Assembly: GCA_018242465.1 (NCBI GenBank)
Contig: JAFEBY010000021.1
Span: 1-51,780 of the forward strand
From: Pseudomonadota bacterium
Lineage (GTDB): Bacteria; Pseudomonadota; Gammaproteobacteria; Xanthomonadales; Xanthomonadaceae
Length of the DNA stretch: 51,780 bases
Reading direction: 5' to 3'
A program made the position numbers and the translations under genes. The notes beneath the pieces were generated by a model, which saw only the letters and a list, made by a program, of their open reading frames with translations, was not told the DNA's origin and searched no databases. This document shows positions 36,251 through 44,570 of this stretch, piece after piece; position 1 is the stretch's first letter; each line of letters opens with the position of its first letter.

Positions 36251-37186
36251 TTAAACCGGATTCGAATCCAGAAACGCCCGCACCATCGGCACCAGTTGTT
36301 CGTGCTGGTCCTCCAGCACGTAATGACCGGCATCCCGGTACGGATGCACTTCGGCAGCGGGCAGCGCCGCACGGAAACCGTCTAGGAAGTGGCGATCGAA
36401 CACGAAGTCGCGCAGCCCCCAAGCGATGAAGGCCGGGCGATCGGCATACGCCGGCAACTGCGCCGCCGCCGCCTGCAGCAACGGCCAGGCACGATCGCCT
36501 TCGCCGAGTGGAATGTCCTGCATGAAGCGCAGCGTCGAGATCGCGCTGGCCCAGCCATCGTACACACCCGAATACGCCTGTATGACAGGCTGCGGCAGCG
36601 TGCGCACCGTGCCGTACAACGCCGCGCCGCGCGCGAACAGGTTGAAGCGTCGAATCGCCCAGCCACCGATTTTCGAATCACGGCCCAACGCCAGACGCTT
36701 CGGGAAATGCTTCGCCGCCGGCAACGGGAAGGACGCGGTATTGGTGATGACGAGGCGACGCACCCGCGCTGGATCACGCAACGCCCAGCCGAATCCGATC
36801 ATGCCGCCCCAGTCGTGCACGGCCAGCGTCACCGGCCCGTCGATGCCGAGATGCGCCAGCAATGCATCGAGGTCGTCGACGCGCGACTGCAACGTGTAGT
36901 CGTAACGTGGCGATGCATTCTCCGCATCGTCCGGCTTGTCGGAGAGGCCCATGCCGACGTGGTCGGGCACGATGCAGCGATAGCGGTCGCGCAGCCCCAA
37001 CACCAGGTGGCGCCAGTAATAGCTCCACGACGGATTGCCGTGCAGCATCACGATCACTTCGCCGTCGCGCGGACCTTCATCGAGGTACGACATCGCGATG
37101 CCCGGCCGCACCTCGAAGCGCTGCGGGGCGAAGGGGTAATCGGGAAAGGTCTGCTGCATGGCGACCACGGTTGCGGCGCGACTCAT
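36251..37186 (-). CDS. oleB: OleB: beta-lactone decarboxylase (haloalkane dehalogenase-like fold)
   Basis: 311 residues. [12 protein letters not shown] at 48-59 contains the oxyanion region, and HDWGG holds the nucleophile Asp125, as in dehalogenase-like OleB rather than serine esterases. A catalytic histidine lies in DAGHYVLED near the C-terminus. OleB removes CO2 from the cis beta-lactone to give the cis-olefin. The start is placed at 37186, where ATGA overlaps the stop of the YjdM-like gene. Confidence 0.94.
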   Translation of the reverse strand: MSRAATVVAMQQTFPDYPFAPQRFEVRPGIAMSYLDEGPRDGEVIVMLHGNPSWSYYWRHLVLGLRDRYRCIVPDHVGMGLSDKPDDAENASPRYDYTLQSRVDDLDALLAHLGIDGPVTLAVHDWGGMIGFGWALRDPARVRRLVITNTASFPLPAAKHFPKRLALGRDSKIGGWAIRRFNLFARGAALYGTVRTLPQPVIQAYSGVYDGWASAISTLRFMQDIPLGEGDRAWPLLQAAAAQLPAYADRPAFIAWGLRDFVFDRHFLDGFRAALPAAEVHPYRDAGHYVLEDQHEQLVPMVRAFLDSNPV

Positions 37187-37530
37187 GCCTTTTTCACGAA
37201 CTCCGACTTCAGGCGCATCGCGCCGAAGCCGTCGATCCTGCAATCGATGTTGTGGCCATCGGCGCCATCGACCAAGCGGATGCCCTTGATGGGGGTGCCG
37301 ACCTTCAGCGCATTCGACGCGCCCTTGACCTTGAGGTCCTTGATGACGGTGACGCTGTCGCCATCGACGAGCAGGTTGCCGACCGCGTCGCGCACCTCAA
37401 GCACCTCTTCGGAAGCGGCCTCGCCCGGCGTCCACTCGTGGCCGCATTCGGGGCAGACCAGCAACTCGCCATCCGCGTAGGCATAGGCCGATGCGCATTG
37501 CGGGCACGGCGGCAACGCGGAATCGCTCAT
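37183..37530 (-). CDS. YjdM/PhnA-like zinc-ribbon protein within the ole operon
   Basis: 115 residues. An N-terminal zinc ribbon (Cys9, 12, 26, 29) is followed by the [11 protein letters not shown] and [12 protein letters not shown] core of the PhnA/YjdM family. The old name alkylphosphonate-uptake protein is misleading; no phosphonate gene is near and the true role is unknown. It begins seven bases after oleA and overlaps oleB by four, so oleA, this gene and oleB form one tight block. A role in olefin synthesis or its control would be inference only. Confidence 0.9.
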   Translation of the reverse strand: MSDSALPPCPQCASAYAYADGELLVCPECGHEWTPGEAASEEVLEVRDAVGNLLVDGDSVTVIKDLKVKGASNALKVGTPIKGIRLVDGADGHNIDCRIDGFGAMRLKSEFVKKA

Positions 37531-37537
37531 CGCGAAC

Positions 37538-38554
37538 TCACCACTCCACTTCGGCCATGGTGCAGTTCAATCCGGAACCGATGCCGAGCAGCGCGATGCG
37601 ATCGCCCTTCTTCAGGCGGCCGAGCTCCTTCAGCTTGCTCAGCACGATCGGAACCGAGGCCGGGCCGATGTTGCCGTGGTCGTTGAAGATCGTCATGACC
37701 TTCTCCGGATCGATGCCGAAGGCCTTGATGAAAGCTTGGGTATGCGGGCGGCTGACCTGGTGGATCACGAACTGGTCGAGTTCGTCCACGGCCCAGCCAA
37801 GTGCGATCTTGGCGGCGCTGAAGGTCTTGTTCGCCAGCTTCATGCCCTCGATCAGCAGCATGCGGGTATCGGTGACCATGCGGTCGAGGTTGCCGCGGCA
37901 CAGCTTGTTCCACTCGGTCGCGGAACGGGTCACGCCGCCTTTGTAGCGCGGTGCATCCGGTGCCAGCGCGCTGCGCGCCATCACCATCGCCACCGAACCA
38001 CACCCCAAGGTGAGCGCGGCGAGTTCGTCGCGGAACTGTTCCTGGGTGATGCCCGGCGCGTTCATGCGCTCGATGGTCTTTTCATAGACGAGGTTGGCGG
38101 TTTCGCCATCCACCACCAGCGCGTAGTCGATCTCGTCGCGCTCGATCATGCGCGCGGCGATGTCCATGCCGTTGATGAAGGCAAGGCAGGCGTTGGCGAC
38201 ATCGAAGGTCTGGCAGTTCTCGGACACGCCGAGGTTGCCGCAGACGATGCTGGCGGTCGACGGCTCCAGGTAATCACGGCTGACCGAAGTGTTGACCAGC
38301 AGTCCGACTTGATCGGCGGAGATTCCGGCGTCGATCAACGCCTTGCGTGCGGCCAGGGTCGCAGCGTCGGAAGCCTGCATGTCGGCGTCCCACAGGCGGC
38401 GTGAATTCACGCCGGCGATGTCGTTGAGGACGTCGGTCTTGATGCCCAGGCGATCCAGCGTCGGCTGGAGTCGGGCATTGATTTCATCGGACGTCAACGT
38501 GTGCGGCGCATCGACATGGGCGAGGCCAGCGATGGCGACATTCTTGAACAGCAT
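37538..38554 (-). CDS. oleA: OleA: acyl-CoA head-to-head condensing enzyme
   Basis: 338 residues, equal to X. campestris OleA. The thiolase-fold triad is Cys123 (DVANACLAF), His265 (FVIHQVSRP) and Asn295 (HGNIGPAS). OleA condenses two long-chain acyl-CoAs to a 2-alkyl-3-ketoacid, the first step to long-chain olefins. Sequence such as [17 protein letters not shown] separates it from FabH. The start at MLFKNVAI is chosen over an upstream in-frame Met. The 90 bases before it hold an AT-rich TATTCT but no convincing -35. Confidence 0.97.
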   Translation of the reverse strand: MLFKNVAIAGLAHVDAPHTLTSDEINARLQPTLDRLGIKTDVLNDIAGVNSRRLWDADMQASDAATLAARKALIDAGISADQVGLLVNTSVSRDYLEPSTASIVCGNLGVSENCQTFDVANACLAFINGMDIAARMIERDEIDYALVVDGETANLVYEKTIERMNAPGITQEQFRDELAALTLGCGSVAMVMARSALAPDAPRYKGGVTRSATEWNKLCRGNLDRMVTDTRMLLIEGMKLANKTFSAAKIALGWAVDELDQFVIHQVSRPHTQAFIKAFGIDPEKVMTIFNDHGNIGPASVPIVLSKLKELGRLKKGDRIALLGIGSGLNCTMAEVEW

Positions 38555-38644
38555 GGGGCGGAACCTGAACAGGACCAAGCCGAATAGAATACCGCGTTTT
38601 CAAGCCTTTCCCGGCAAATGACCCCTGCCGTTCAGCGCCACTCC

Positions 38645-38965
38645 TCAGCGGGTGCAGCGCCAGGCCTCGAAACTCTGGTGACCGTCGACACTGGGGGCTT
38701 CCCGCGGACTGATGGTGTTGGCGGCGATCTTGGCCGCTTCCTGACGGGCCAAGGTCTCCAGTTCGTCCTTCACCCGCAGCTGATTGCGCTTGACCATGGC
38801 AAACCCGCTGGTCGCCGACACTTCGATCCGGCCGGCCGGGGTGCAGCCGCTGGGCGGCGAGGCGACGACCTGGACGCGTTCGGCTTCCGGCGTCATCGGG
38901 GCGAGGGAGCAGCCGGCCAACACGAGGGCGGCGGCGGCGATCGAAGTCAGAGCGTATCGAGGCAT
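38645..38965 (-). CDS. DUF4156-like small lipoprotein
   Basis: 106 residues with lipobox LAGC (Cys19). The body has the conserved pattern GCTPAGRIEVSATSG, then LRVKDELETLARQEAAKIAAN, as in YjeI/DUF4156 lipoproteins of the envelope. Function is unknown. It lies upstream of oleA on the same strand with 90 bases between, so it may be separately transcribed. Confidence 0.82.
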   Translation of the reverse strand: MPRYALTSIAAAALVLAGCSLAPMTPEAERVQVVASPPSGCTPAGRIEVSATSGFAMVKRNQLRVKDELETLARQEAAKIAANTISPREAPSVDGHQSFEAWRCTR

Positions 38966-39017
38966 GGATCGAGTCTAGCCCACGGCTGATGACACCAGCC
39001 CAACCGTTGCACAACGC

Positions 39018-39491
39018 CTACAGCGGCAACGCCGTGGTCTTCTTCACGGTGCGCAGCGTCAGCGTGGATTGCACCCGCACCACACCGGGCAGTTGGGTGA
39101 GGATTTCGGTGTGGATGCGCTCGAAGTCGGCCGAGTCCGCATACGCCACCCGCACCATGTAATCGGCGGTGCCGGCGAGCAGGCAGCACTCGGTGACCTC
39201 AGGATGCCGATGGATCGCTGCTTCGAAAGCATCGAGCGCGGCGCGCCCCTGCTGGTCCAGCGTGACCAGCACGAAGGCGGTCCCGGGCAGGCCCGCCGCC
39301 TTTTCATCCAGCAACATGACGTAGCGCGCGATCAGTCCGGATTCTTCCAGCAACTTCACCCGGCGCAGGCAGGCGGAAGGCGACAGGTTGATCTTCTGGG
39401 CGAGCTCGAGATTGGTCAGGCGGCCATCCTCCTGGAGCAGGCGCAGGAGGGCGCGATCACGGTCGTCGATGGCGGGTTCGATTATTCGCAT
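39018..39491 (-). CDS. Lrp/AsnC-family transcriptional regulator
   Basis: 157 residues. The winged helix-turn-helix at about 25-50 (LTNLELAQKINLSPSACLRR) and a C-terminal RAM ligand-binding domain (LLAGTADYMVRV) are intact. It is divergent from ald with a 149-base AT-rich region. This is the usual partner of alanine dehydrogenase in proteobacteria, so it probably senses alanine and activates ald. Confidence 0.92.
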   Translation of the reverse strand: MRIIEPAIDDRDRALLRLLQEDGRLTNLELAQKINLSPSACLRRVKLLEESGLIARYVMLLDEKAAGLPGTAFVLVTLDQQGRAALDAFEAAIHRHPEVTECCLLAGTADYMVRVAYADSADFERIHTEILTQLPGVVRVQSTLTLRTVKKTTALPL

Positions 39492-39640
39492 ATCGTTCGA
39501 CCAAATATCGATTTAATGAAAAATAATGCGACAAAACTGCATGCCAATCAACAAATTCCGCGCCAAAATGCGCAATCCTTCACCCATACTGCCCTCCTTA
39601 ACCGTCGGCGCGCCGACACCCACCATGGAGCAACCCAGTC
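39492..39640. promoter_or_regulatory. Divergent lrp-like/ald control region
   Basis: 149 bases, AT-rich from 39492 to about 39560 in an otherwise GC-rich window. It holds ATATCG...ATATCGAT, GCGC-CAAAAT-GCGC (39560-39573) and the perfect 14-base palindrome GTCGGCGCGCCGAC (39604-39617). The last lies close to the GGAG ribosome site of ald. Such AT-rich, bent regions are typical targets of Lrp-type proteins; exact boxes are not clear. Confidence 0.5.
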
Positions 39641-40759
39641 ATGCGTATCGGCGTCCCCAAGGAAATCAAGGTCCACGAATACCGCGTCGGCCTCATTCCG
39701 TCGTCCGTGCACGAACTCGTGCACCACGGCCATGAAGTGTTGGTGGAGAAAGGCGCTGGCCTCGGCGCCGGCCTGACCGACGCCGATTACGTTGCCGCCG
39801 GCGGCAAGATCGTCGATACCGCCGATGAAATCTTCGCCAACGCCGACATGGTCGTGAAGGTGAAGGAACCGCAGGCCGTGGAGCGCAAGAAACTGCGCCC
39901 GGGCCAAATCCTCTTCACCTATCTGCACCTTGCCCCCGATGCTCCGCAGACCCGGGACCTGATCGATTCCGGCGCGGTCTGCATCGCCTATGAAACCGTC
40001 ACCGCCACCAACGGTTCGCTGCCGCTGTTGACGCCGATGTCGGAAGTCGCCGGTCGCCTTGCCCCGCAGGTGGGCGCGCATTCTCTGGAGAAGGCCCAAG
40101 GCGGCCGCGGCGTGTTGCTCGGCGGCGTGCCGGGCGTGCCTGCTGCGGAAGTCGTGATCCTCGGCGGTGGCGTCTCGGGCACGCATGCCGCGACGATCGC
40201 GGTCGGCATGGGCGCCAAAGTCACCGTCGTCGATCGCTCGGCTGATGCGCTCAAGCGCCTGGCCGCGCAGTTCGGCACCTCCATCTCCACCGTGTTCTCG
40301 ACCCGCGCCGCGATCGAGGAACTGGTGCGCCGTGCCGACCTGTTGATCGGCACCGTGTTGGTGCCGGGCGCCGCTGCACCGAAGCTGGTGACCAAGGAGA
40401 TGGTCAAGACGATGAAGTCGGGCGCGGTGATCGTCGACGTCGCCATCGACCAAGGTGGCTGCGTGGAAACCTCGCACGCCACCACTCATGCCGATCCGAC
40501 CTATGTCGTCGACGGCGTCGTCCACTATTGCGTGGCGAACATGCCGGGGGCGGTCGCGCGCACCTCGACCTTCGCGCTCAACAGCGTCACCCTGCCCTTC
40601 ACCCTGGCGCTGGCCAACAACGGCTGGAAGAAGGCGCTGGCGCAGGACGTGCATCTGCGCAATGGCTTGAACGTGTGCGAGGGCAAGATCACTTGCGAGC
40701 CGGTGGCCGAAGCGCACCACTTGCCGTACGTCCCGGCGGAGCAGCTGATCGGCGCGTAA
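39641..40759 (+). CDS. ald: Alanine dehydrogenase
   Basis: 372 residues. It begins MRIGVPKEIKVHEYRVGL with the pyruvate-binding Arg15. Lys75 (VKVKEPQ) and His96 (YLHLAP) are the catalytic residues. The NAD-binding GGGVSGTHAA follows at about 173. It interconverts L-alanine and pyruvate plus ammonia with NAD+. GGAG stands about ten bases upstream. The divergent Lrp-type gene is its presumed regulator. A repeat lies in the 224-base gap downstream. Confidence 0.97.
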   Translation: MRIGVPKEIKVHEYRVGLIPSSVHELVHHGHEVLVEKGAGLGAGLTDADYVAAGGKIVDTADEIFANADMVVKVKEPQAVERKKLRPGQILFTYLHLAPDAPQTRDLIDSGAVCIAYETVTATNGSLPLLTPMSEVAGRLAPQVGAHSLEKAQGGRGVLLGGVPGVPAAEVVILGGGVSGTHAATIAVGMGAKVTVVDRSADALKRLAAQFGTSISTVFSTRAAIEELVRRADLLIGTVLVPGAAAPKLVTKEMVKTMKSGAVIVDVAIDQGGCVETSHATTHADPTYVVDGVVHYCVANMPGAVARTSTFALNSVTLPFTLALANNGWKKALAQDVHLRNGLNVCEGKITCEPVAEAHHLPYVPAEQLIGA

Positions 40760-40784
40760 GTCGGCGCAAAGCGCGTCGCACGCG

Positions 40785-40905
40785 CTGGTTCAGCGGGTGA
40801 CCAGCTCCGGCGCGCGGGACGCCGTGAATACGTCCATGTAGGCTCGTGCGCCGCATCCATGCGGCGCAACGCCCGCGCTCCGGACTGGCGCACCCGCCGC
40901 CCCGC
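40785..40905. repeat. Probable dispersed intergenic palindromic repeat
   Basis: Between ald and the M16 gene. At 40847-40868 two perfect 10-base arms (TGCGCCGCAT / ATGCGGCGCA) flank a CC loop. Upstream lie GCTGGT/ACCAGC (40783-40804) and GACGCCGTGAATACGTCC, text I recall from dispersed repeats in Lysobacter and Xanthomonas genomes, where it gives spurious protein calls. Only one copy is in this window, so the repeat status rests on recall and structure. Confidence 0.5.
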
Positions 40906-40929
40906 GCGTGTTGTGACATTTTGTGGGGC

Positions 40930-40973
40930 GAAAACCCGCCAAAGGCGCAAAGCCGGGCGATGACCCGCCCGGC
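40930..40973 (-). terminator. Probable terminator of the M16 peptidase gene
   Basis: Reading from the M16 stop, GCCGGGCG/CGCCCGGC forms an 8-bp stem with a 6-base loop (40952-40973), followed by TTTGCG. A second small stem CGCC-TTT-GGCG then runs into GGTTTT. Strong stems, only short T-runs. Confidence 0.6.
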
Positions 40974-40983
40974 CACCACGTGC

Positions 40984-43824
40984 TTACTTCCCTACCACCT
41001 TGCCGTTGGCGTCGATCACCGTGACGTCTCCGAGATTCAGCGCGCGCACCGGCGCCTCGATCTTCTTGAGGTCGCCGACCACCACCCACGTCAACGCATC
41101 CGGCTTGATCGTCTTGATCGCATCGGCGACTTGCGCCGGCGTCAGGTTGGCGATCTGTTCGTTGCGCACCTGGATCCAGTTGTCGGGGCGGCCGTAGCGC
41201 ACGATTCCGGTCATGGTGCCGAGCACCGCACCGGCGGTTTCGTACGCACCCGGCTGGCCGCGCAGTTCGTTGTTGACCACCTTGGTCACCTCGTCCTGCG
41301 TCGCCGGCTTCTTGCCGGTGGCGTAGTCGTTGATTTCACGACGCGTCTCGGCAATCGATTCGGCGGTCTTGTCGATCTGCACCGATGCCAACGCCATCCA
41401 CGGACGCTGGTTCTCCGCGTCCACCGTCATGCTGCCGGCACCGTAGGACCAGTGCTTGTCCTCGCGCAAGTTCATGTTGAGGCGCGAAGAAAACACGCCA
41501 CCGAAAATGTCGTTGGCCATCGACAACTTCACCGCACCCGTGTCGCGCGTCGAAGGCACCAGCTCGGCGGCAACGATATTGGCTTGCACTGCACCCTGCT
41601 GATCGATCAGGAATACCCGCGGCTTCGCCGGCAGTGCGACCTGGGTCACCTTCACCGCGGCCGGTGCGGCGCCTTCACCCTTCCAATCGCCGAGGTGGCG
41701 ATTGAGCACCGGCAGCAATTTGTCCAGCGTGGTATCACCCACCACGACCAGTGTGGCGTGTTCCGGACGCACCCAGGTGCGACGGTAGGCTTCGAGATCG
41801 TCGCGCGAAATCGTCGCCACCGATGCTTCGGTGCCGGAGCCGGTCAACGGCATCGCATACGGATGACCTTCGCCGTACAACAGCGGCGGCAGCACGCGCA
41901 TTGCTGCCGTAGTCGGCCGCGCCTTCTCCTGGCGGATGCCAGCGACACGCATCGCCTTGACACGATCAATGTCGGCCGGACTGAAGGACGGCTTGCGCAG
42001 CATGTCAGCGAACAGACCGACCGAAGCATCGAGCTTGCTGGTCAGTGCCGACAGGGTGGCAGACGATCCATCGATGCCCGCGCTGGAACCCAATTGCGCG
42101 CCCAATGCTTCGGCTTCCGACTTGAAGGTCAGTGCATCGCGGCCGGCAGCACCTTCGCGCAGCATGCCCATCGCGAACGATGCAGTGCCAAGCTTGCCGC
42201 CGAAATCGCTGGAATAGCCGCCATCGAACAGATAGTTCATCTGCACCACGGGGATTTCATGGCGCTCGGCCAGGATCACGATGGTGCCGTTGGCGAGCTT
42301 GCCGCGCTGCATCGCCGGGAAGGTCAGCGTCGGGAAGTGATCGACCTTGGGCACGCCGGCCTTGCGGTCGACGTCGCTGGCGACGGTCTTGTACTTCGGA
42401 TCGGCCTTCGCCAGAACGAACGGCGCCGGCTTGACGCTTGGCTCCTCCGCCAGCGGCGTGCGCTCGCCCGGCTCGACCACGAAGACATGGCTCGGCATCT
42501 TCAGCCAGTCCTTGCCGACCTTGGCGACATCAGCTGCGCTCGCCTTGGCGACATTGGCGAGACTGGTGCGGAAACAACCGGGATTGCCGGTATAGATCGC
42601 GCACGAGGCCAGCGCGTCGGCCTTGCCGCCAAAGCCACCGATGCGTTCAACGCCGCGGATGAAATTGGCTTCGAAGGTAGTGCGCGCGCGCGCCATCTCG
42701 TCGGCACTCGGGCCTTCGTCCAGCAGCTTGTACAGCTCCTCGTCGATGACTTTCTCGACCTGGTGCGGATCAACGCCTTGCTTGACCATCGCGGTGACGA
42801 TGAAATTGCCTCCGAGCTGCGAGGCATCGTTCGACACGCTCACCGAGTCGACCAGCTTGTCCTTGTAGACAAGGCGACGATCGAGCCGCGAACCTGCACT
42901 CCCACCCAGCACCTGCGCAAACAAGTCAAGCATGTCGGAATCGCGCGTACCCACCTCCGCGACGTTCCACACGCGCATCAGCCGGACCTGCGGCACCTTG
43001 TCCTTGAGGACGGTGCGGCCCGGCGCACGCAGCGGCGCGGGATCGGCCTTCGGCACCTGCATCGTCGGCGTTGCAGGGATGTCGCCGAAATAGCGCGCCG
43101 CTTTCTGCTTGGCCGTCGCCAGGTTGATGTCGCCCGCCAGCACCAGTACGGCATTGTTCGGGCCATACCAGGTGCGGAACCAATTCTTGACGTCGCCGAG
43201 GCTGGCGGCGTTGAGATCCGCCATTGAGCCGATGGTGGTGTGGTGGTAGGGATGTCCCTTCGGATACATCGTCTGCGCGATCACTTCCCAGACCTGGCCA
43301 TACGGCTGGTTCTCGCCTTGACGCTTCTCGTTCTGCACCACGCCGCGTTGTTCGTCCAGCACGCCCTGGTCGATCGCACCGAGCAGGTGGCCCATGCGGT
43401 CGGATTCCATCCACAGCGCCATGTCGAGTGCGGTGGTCGGTACGTTTTCGAAATAATTGGTGCGGTCGGTATTCGTCGTGCCGTTCTGTCCGGTTGCACC
43501 GGCCTGTTCAAACGGCGGGAAGTAGTCGCCCGGATGGTTTTCGGACCCGTTGAACATCAGGTGTTCGAACAGGTGGGCAAAGCCGCTGCGACCCGCCGGC
43601 TCGTTGAGGCTGCCGACGTGATACCAGATGTTGACCGCCACGATCGGCGCCTTGTGATCCTCGTGCACGATCACCCGCAAGCCATTGGGCAGGGTGAACT
43701 GCTGGTAAGGGATATCCACCGTGGGCGTACCGCCCTTGGCGAAAACGGCAGTCGGCGCGATGGCGCCGCAGACACTTGCAGCGATGGCGAGTGCAAGTGC
43801 GGCGTGGCGGGTCTTCAAACGCAT
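40984..43824 (-). CDS. Two-domain M16 zinc peptidase, secreted
   Basis: 946 residues. The signal peptide ends at AVFA-KG (about 29). HLFEH at 84-88 and the later VVQNEKRQGEN region give the zinc site of an active N-terminal M16 unit. The second unit lacks HxxEH. AGGGGAG lies seven bases upstream of the ATG at 43824; codons before it are not credible. Related to, but clearly distinct from, the M16 gene at 28017. Likely a periplasmic oligopeptidase. Confidence 0.94.
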   Translation of the reverse strand: MRLKTRHAALALAIAASVCGAIAPTAVFAKGGTPTVDIPYQQFTLPNGLRVIVHEDHKAPIVAVNIWYHVGSLNEPAGRSGFAHLFEHLMFNGSENHPGDYFPPFEQAGATGQNGTTNTDRTNYFENVPTTALDMALWMESDRMGHLLGAIDQGVLDEQRGVVQNEKRQGENQPYGQVWEVIAQTMYPKGHPYHHTTIGSMADLNAASLGDVKNWFRTWYGPNNAVLVLAGDINLATAKQKAARYFGDIPATPTMQVPKADPAPLRAPGRTVLKDKVPQVRLMRVWNVAEVGTRDSDMLDLFAQVLGGSAGSRLDRRLVYKDKLVDSVSVSNDASQLGGNFIVTAMVKQGVDPHQVEKVIDEELYKLLDEGPSADEMARARTTFEANFIRGVERIGGFGGKADALASCAIYTGNPGCFRTSLANVAKASAADVAKVGKDWLKMPSHVFVVEPGERTPLAEEPSVKPAPFVLAKADPKYKTVASDVDRKAGVPKVDHFPTLTFPAMQRGKLANGTIVILAERHEIPVVQMNYLFDGGYSSDFGGKLGTASFAMGMLREGAAGRDALTFKSEAEALGAQLGSSAGIDGSSATLSALTSKLDASVGLFADMLRKPSFSPADIDRVKAMRVAGIRQEKARPTTAAMRVLPPLLYGEGHPYAMPLTGSGTEASVATISRDDLEAYRRTWVRPEHATLVVVGDTTLDKLLPVLNRHLGDWKGEGAAPAAVKVTQVALPAKPRVFLIDQQGAVQANIVAAELVPSTRDTGAVKLSMANDIFGGVFSSRLNMNLREDKHWSYGAGSMTVDAENQRPWMALASVQIDKTAESIAETRREINDYATGKKPATQDEVTKVVNNELRGQPGAYETAGAVLGTMTGIVRYGRPDNWIQVRNEQIANLTPAQVADAIKTIKPDALTWVVVGDLKKIEAPVRALNLGDVTVIDANGKVVGK

Positions 43825-43933
43825 GGGGGCTCCCCTTGAACACGGAACTTTGAAGCGTACCGGTTCGCGCGGGCCGATACACTGGCCAAAGGTCACTCCC
43901 AGCCATCGCCGCTGAATCGCTGAACACCTCGCC

Positions 43934-44398
43934 ATGCTCCACGTCATCCTCCACCAACCCGAAATCCCGCCCAACACCGGCAACGTGATCCGGTTGTGCG
44001 CCAATACCGGCGCGCGATTGCACTTGGTGGAGCCGTTGGGCTTTTCAATCGACGATCGCCAACTCAGGCGTGCCGGCCTCGACTATCACGAGTACGCGGA
44101 GATGCAAGTGCATCCCTCGCTGGATGCGGCACTGGCCGCGATCGGCGCGACCCGGGTCTTCGCCCTGAGCACCCGTGGCCAGCGCCGCCATGACCAGGTC
44201 GACTGGCGCGCAGATGACACGTTGTTGTTCGGCAGCGAGACCGCCGGGCTGCCCCGGGATGTCATGAATACGATTTCAGACGAGCGGTGGGTTCGCCTGC
44301 CTATGCGGCCACGAAATCGCAGTTTGAACCTCTCGAATGCGGTCGCAGTCACGGTTTATGAGGCCTGGCGACAACTGAATTTCCCCGGTGGAGCGTGA
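43934..44398 (+). CDS. trmL: tRNA (cytidine/uridine-2'-O)-methyltransferase TrmL
   Basis: 154 residues, family length. The SPOUT knot elements are complete: [21 protein letters not shown], split as [13 protein letters not shown] and LHLVEPLGF; then [11 protein letters not shown]; then [16 protein letters not shown]. TrmL methylates the wobble ribose 34 of certain leucine tRNAs using SAM. Divergent from the M16 gene with 109 bases between. A structured noncoding region follows. Confidence 0.95.
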   Translation: MLHVILHQPEIPPNTGNVIRLCANTGARLHLVEPLGFSIDDRQLRRAGLDYHEYAEMQVHPSLDAALAAIGATRVFALSTRGQRRHDQVDWRADDTLLFGSETAGLPRDVMNTISDERWVRLPMRPRNRSLNLSNAVAVTVYEAWRQLNFPGGA

Positions 44399-44471
44399 CC
44401 CGGTACCGTAATTCATGAACTGACCGGTTTACATTCAGGCATGGCTGCAATTTCGCAGTCATACTTCGTCC

Positions 44472-44570
44472 CGCAGTACGGATGACTCCCCTCATCGTCT
44501 ACATCGGCGCGTCTCTCCCCCTCCCCGAGACGCGTCCAAGGCCCGGACCCTGTCCGGGCCTTGCCTTTTT
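44472..44570 (+). ncRNA. Candidate small RNA with C-rich hairpin loops (sX13-like)
   Basis: Three hairpins follow one another. SL1 is GATGA/TCATC (44481-44496) with loop CTCCCC, extendable by two pairs past a bulged G. SL2 is the perfect CGCGTCTC/GAGACGCG (44508-44534) with loop TCCCCCTCCCC. SL3 is an 11-bp terminator stem ending in TTTTT. Runs of C in loops and a terminal hairpin are the design of the Xanthomonas sRNA sX13, which pairs with G-rich ribosome sites. The 5' end is a guess; a weak -10 CATACT lies at 44460 and no good -35 was found. It could instead be a long trmL 3' untranslated region. Confidence 0.5.
44538..44570 (+). terminator. Rho-independent terminator
   Basis: AAGGCCCGGAC / GTCCGGGCCTT is an 11-bp stem with loop CCT, followed by GCCTTTTT. 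This is the best intrinsic terminator in the window. It ends at the first base of the convergent gpsA stop codon. It serves the candidate small RNA and/or trmL, whose stop lies 139 bases upstream. Confidence 0.85.

Noticed and set aside
37183..37530. A phosphonate-uptake role for the PhnA-like gene
   Set aside because: The historical name is not supported for this family, and no phosphonate gene is nearby.
40846..43227. A ~790-codon + strand frame across the M16 gene and the repeat
   Set aside because: Antisense of an intact, motif-bearing gene, with a start inside the palindromic repeat.
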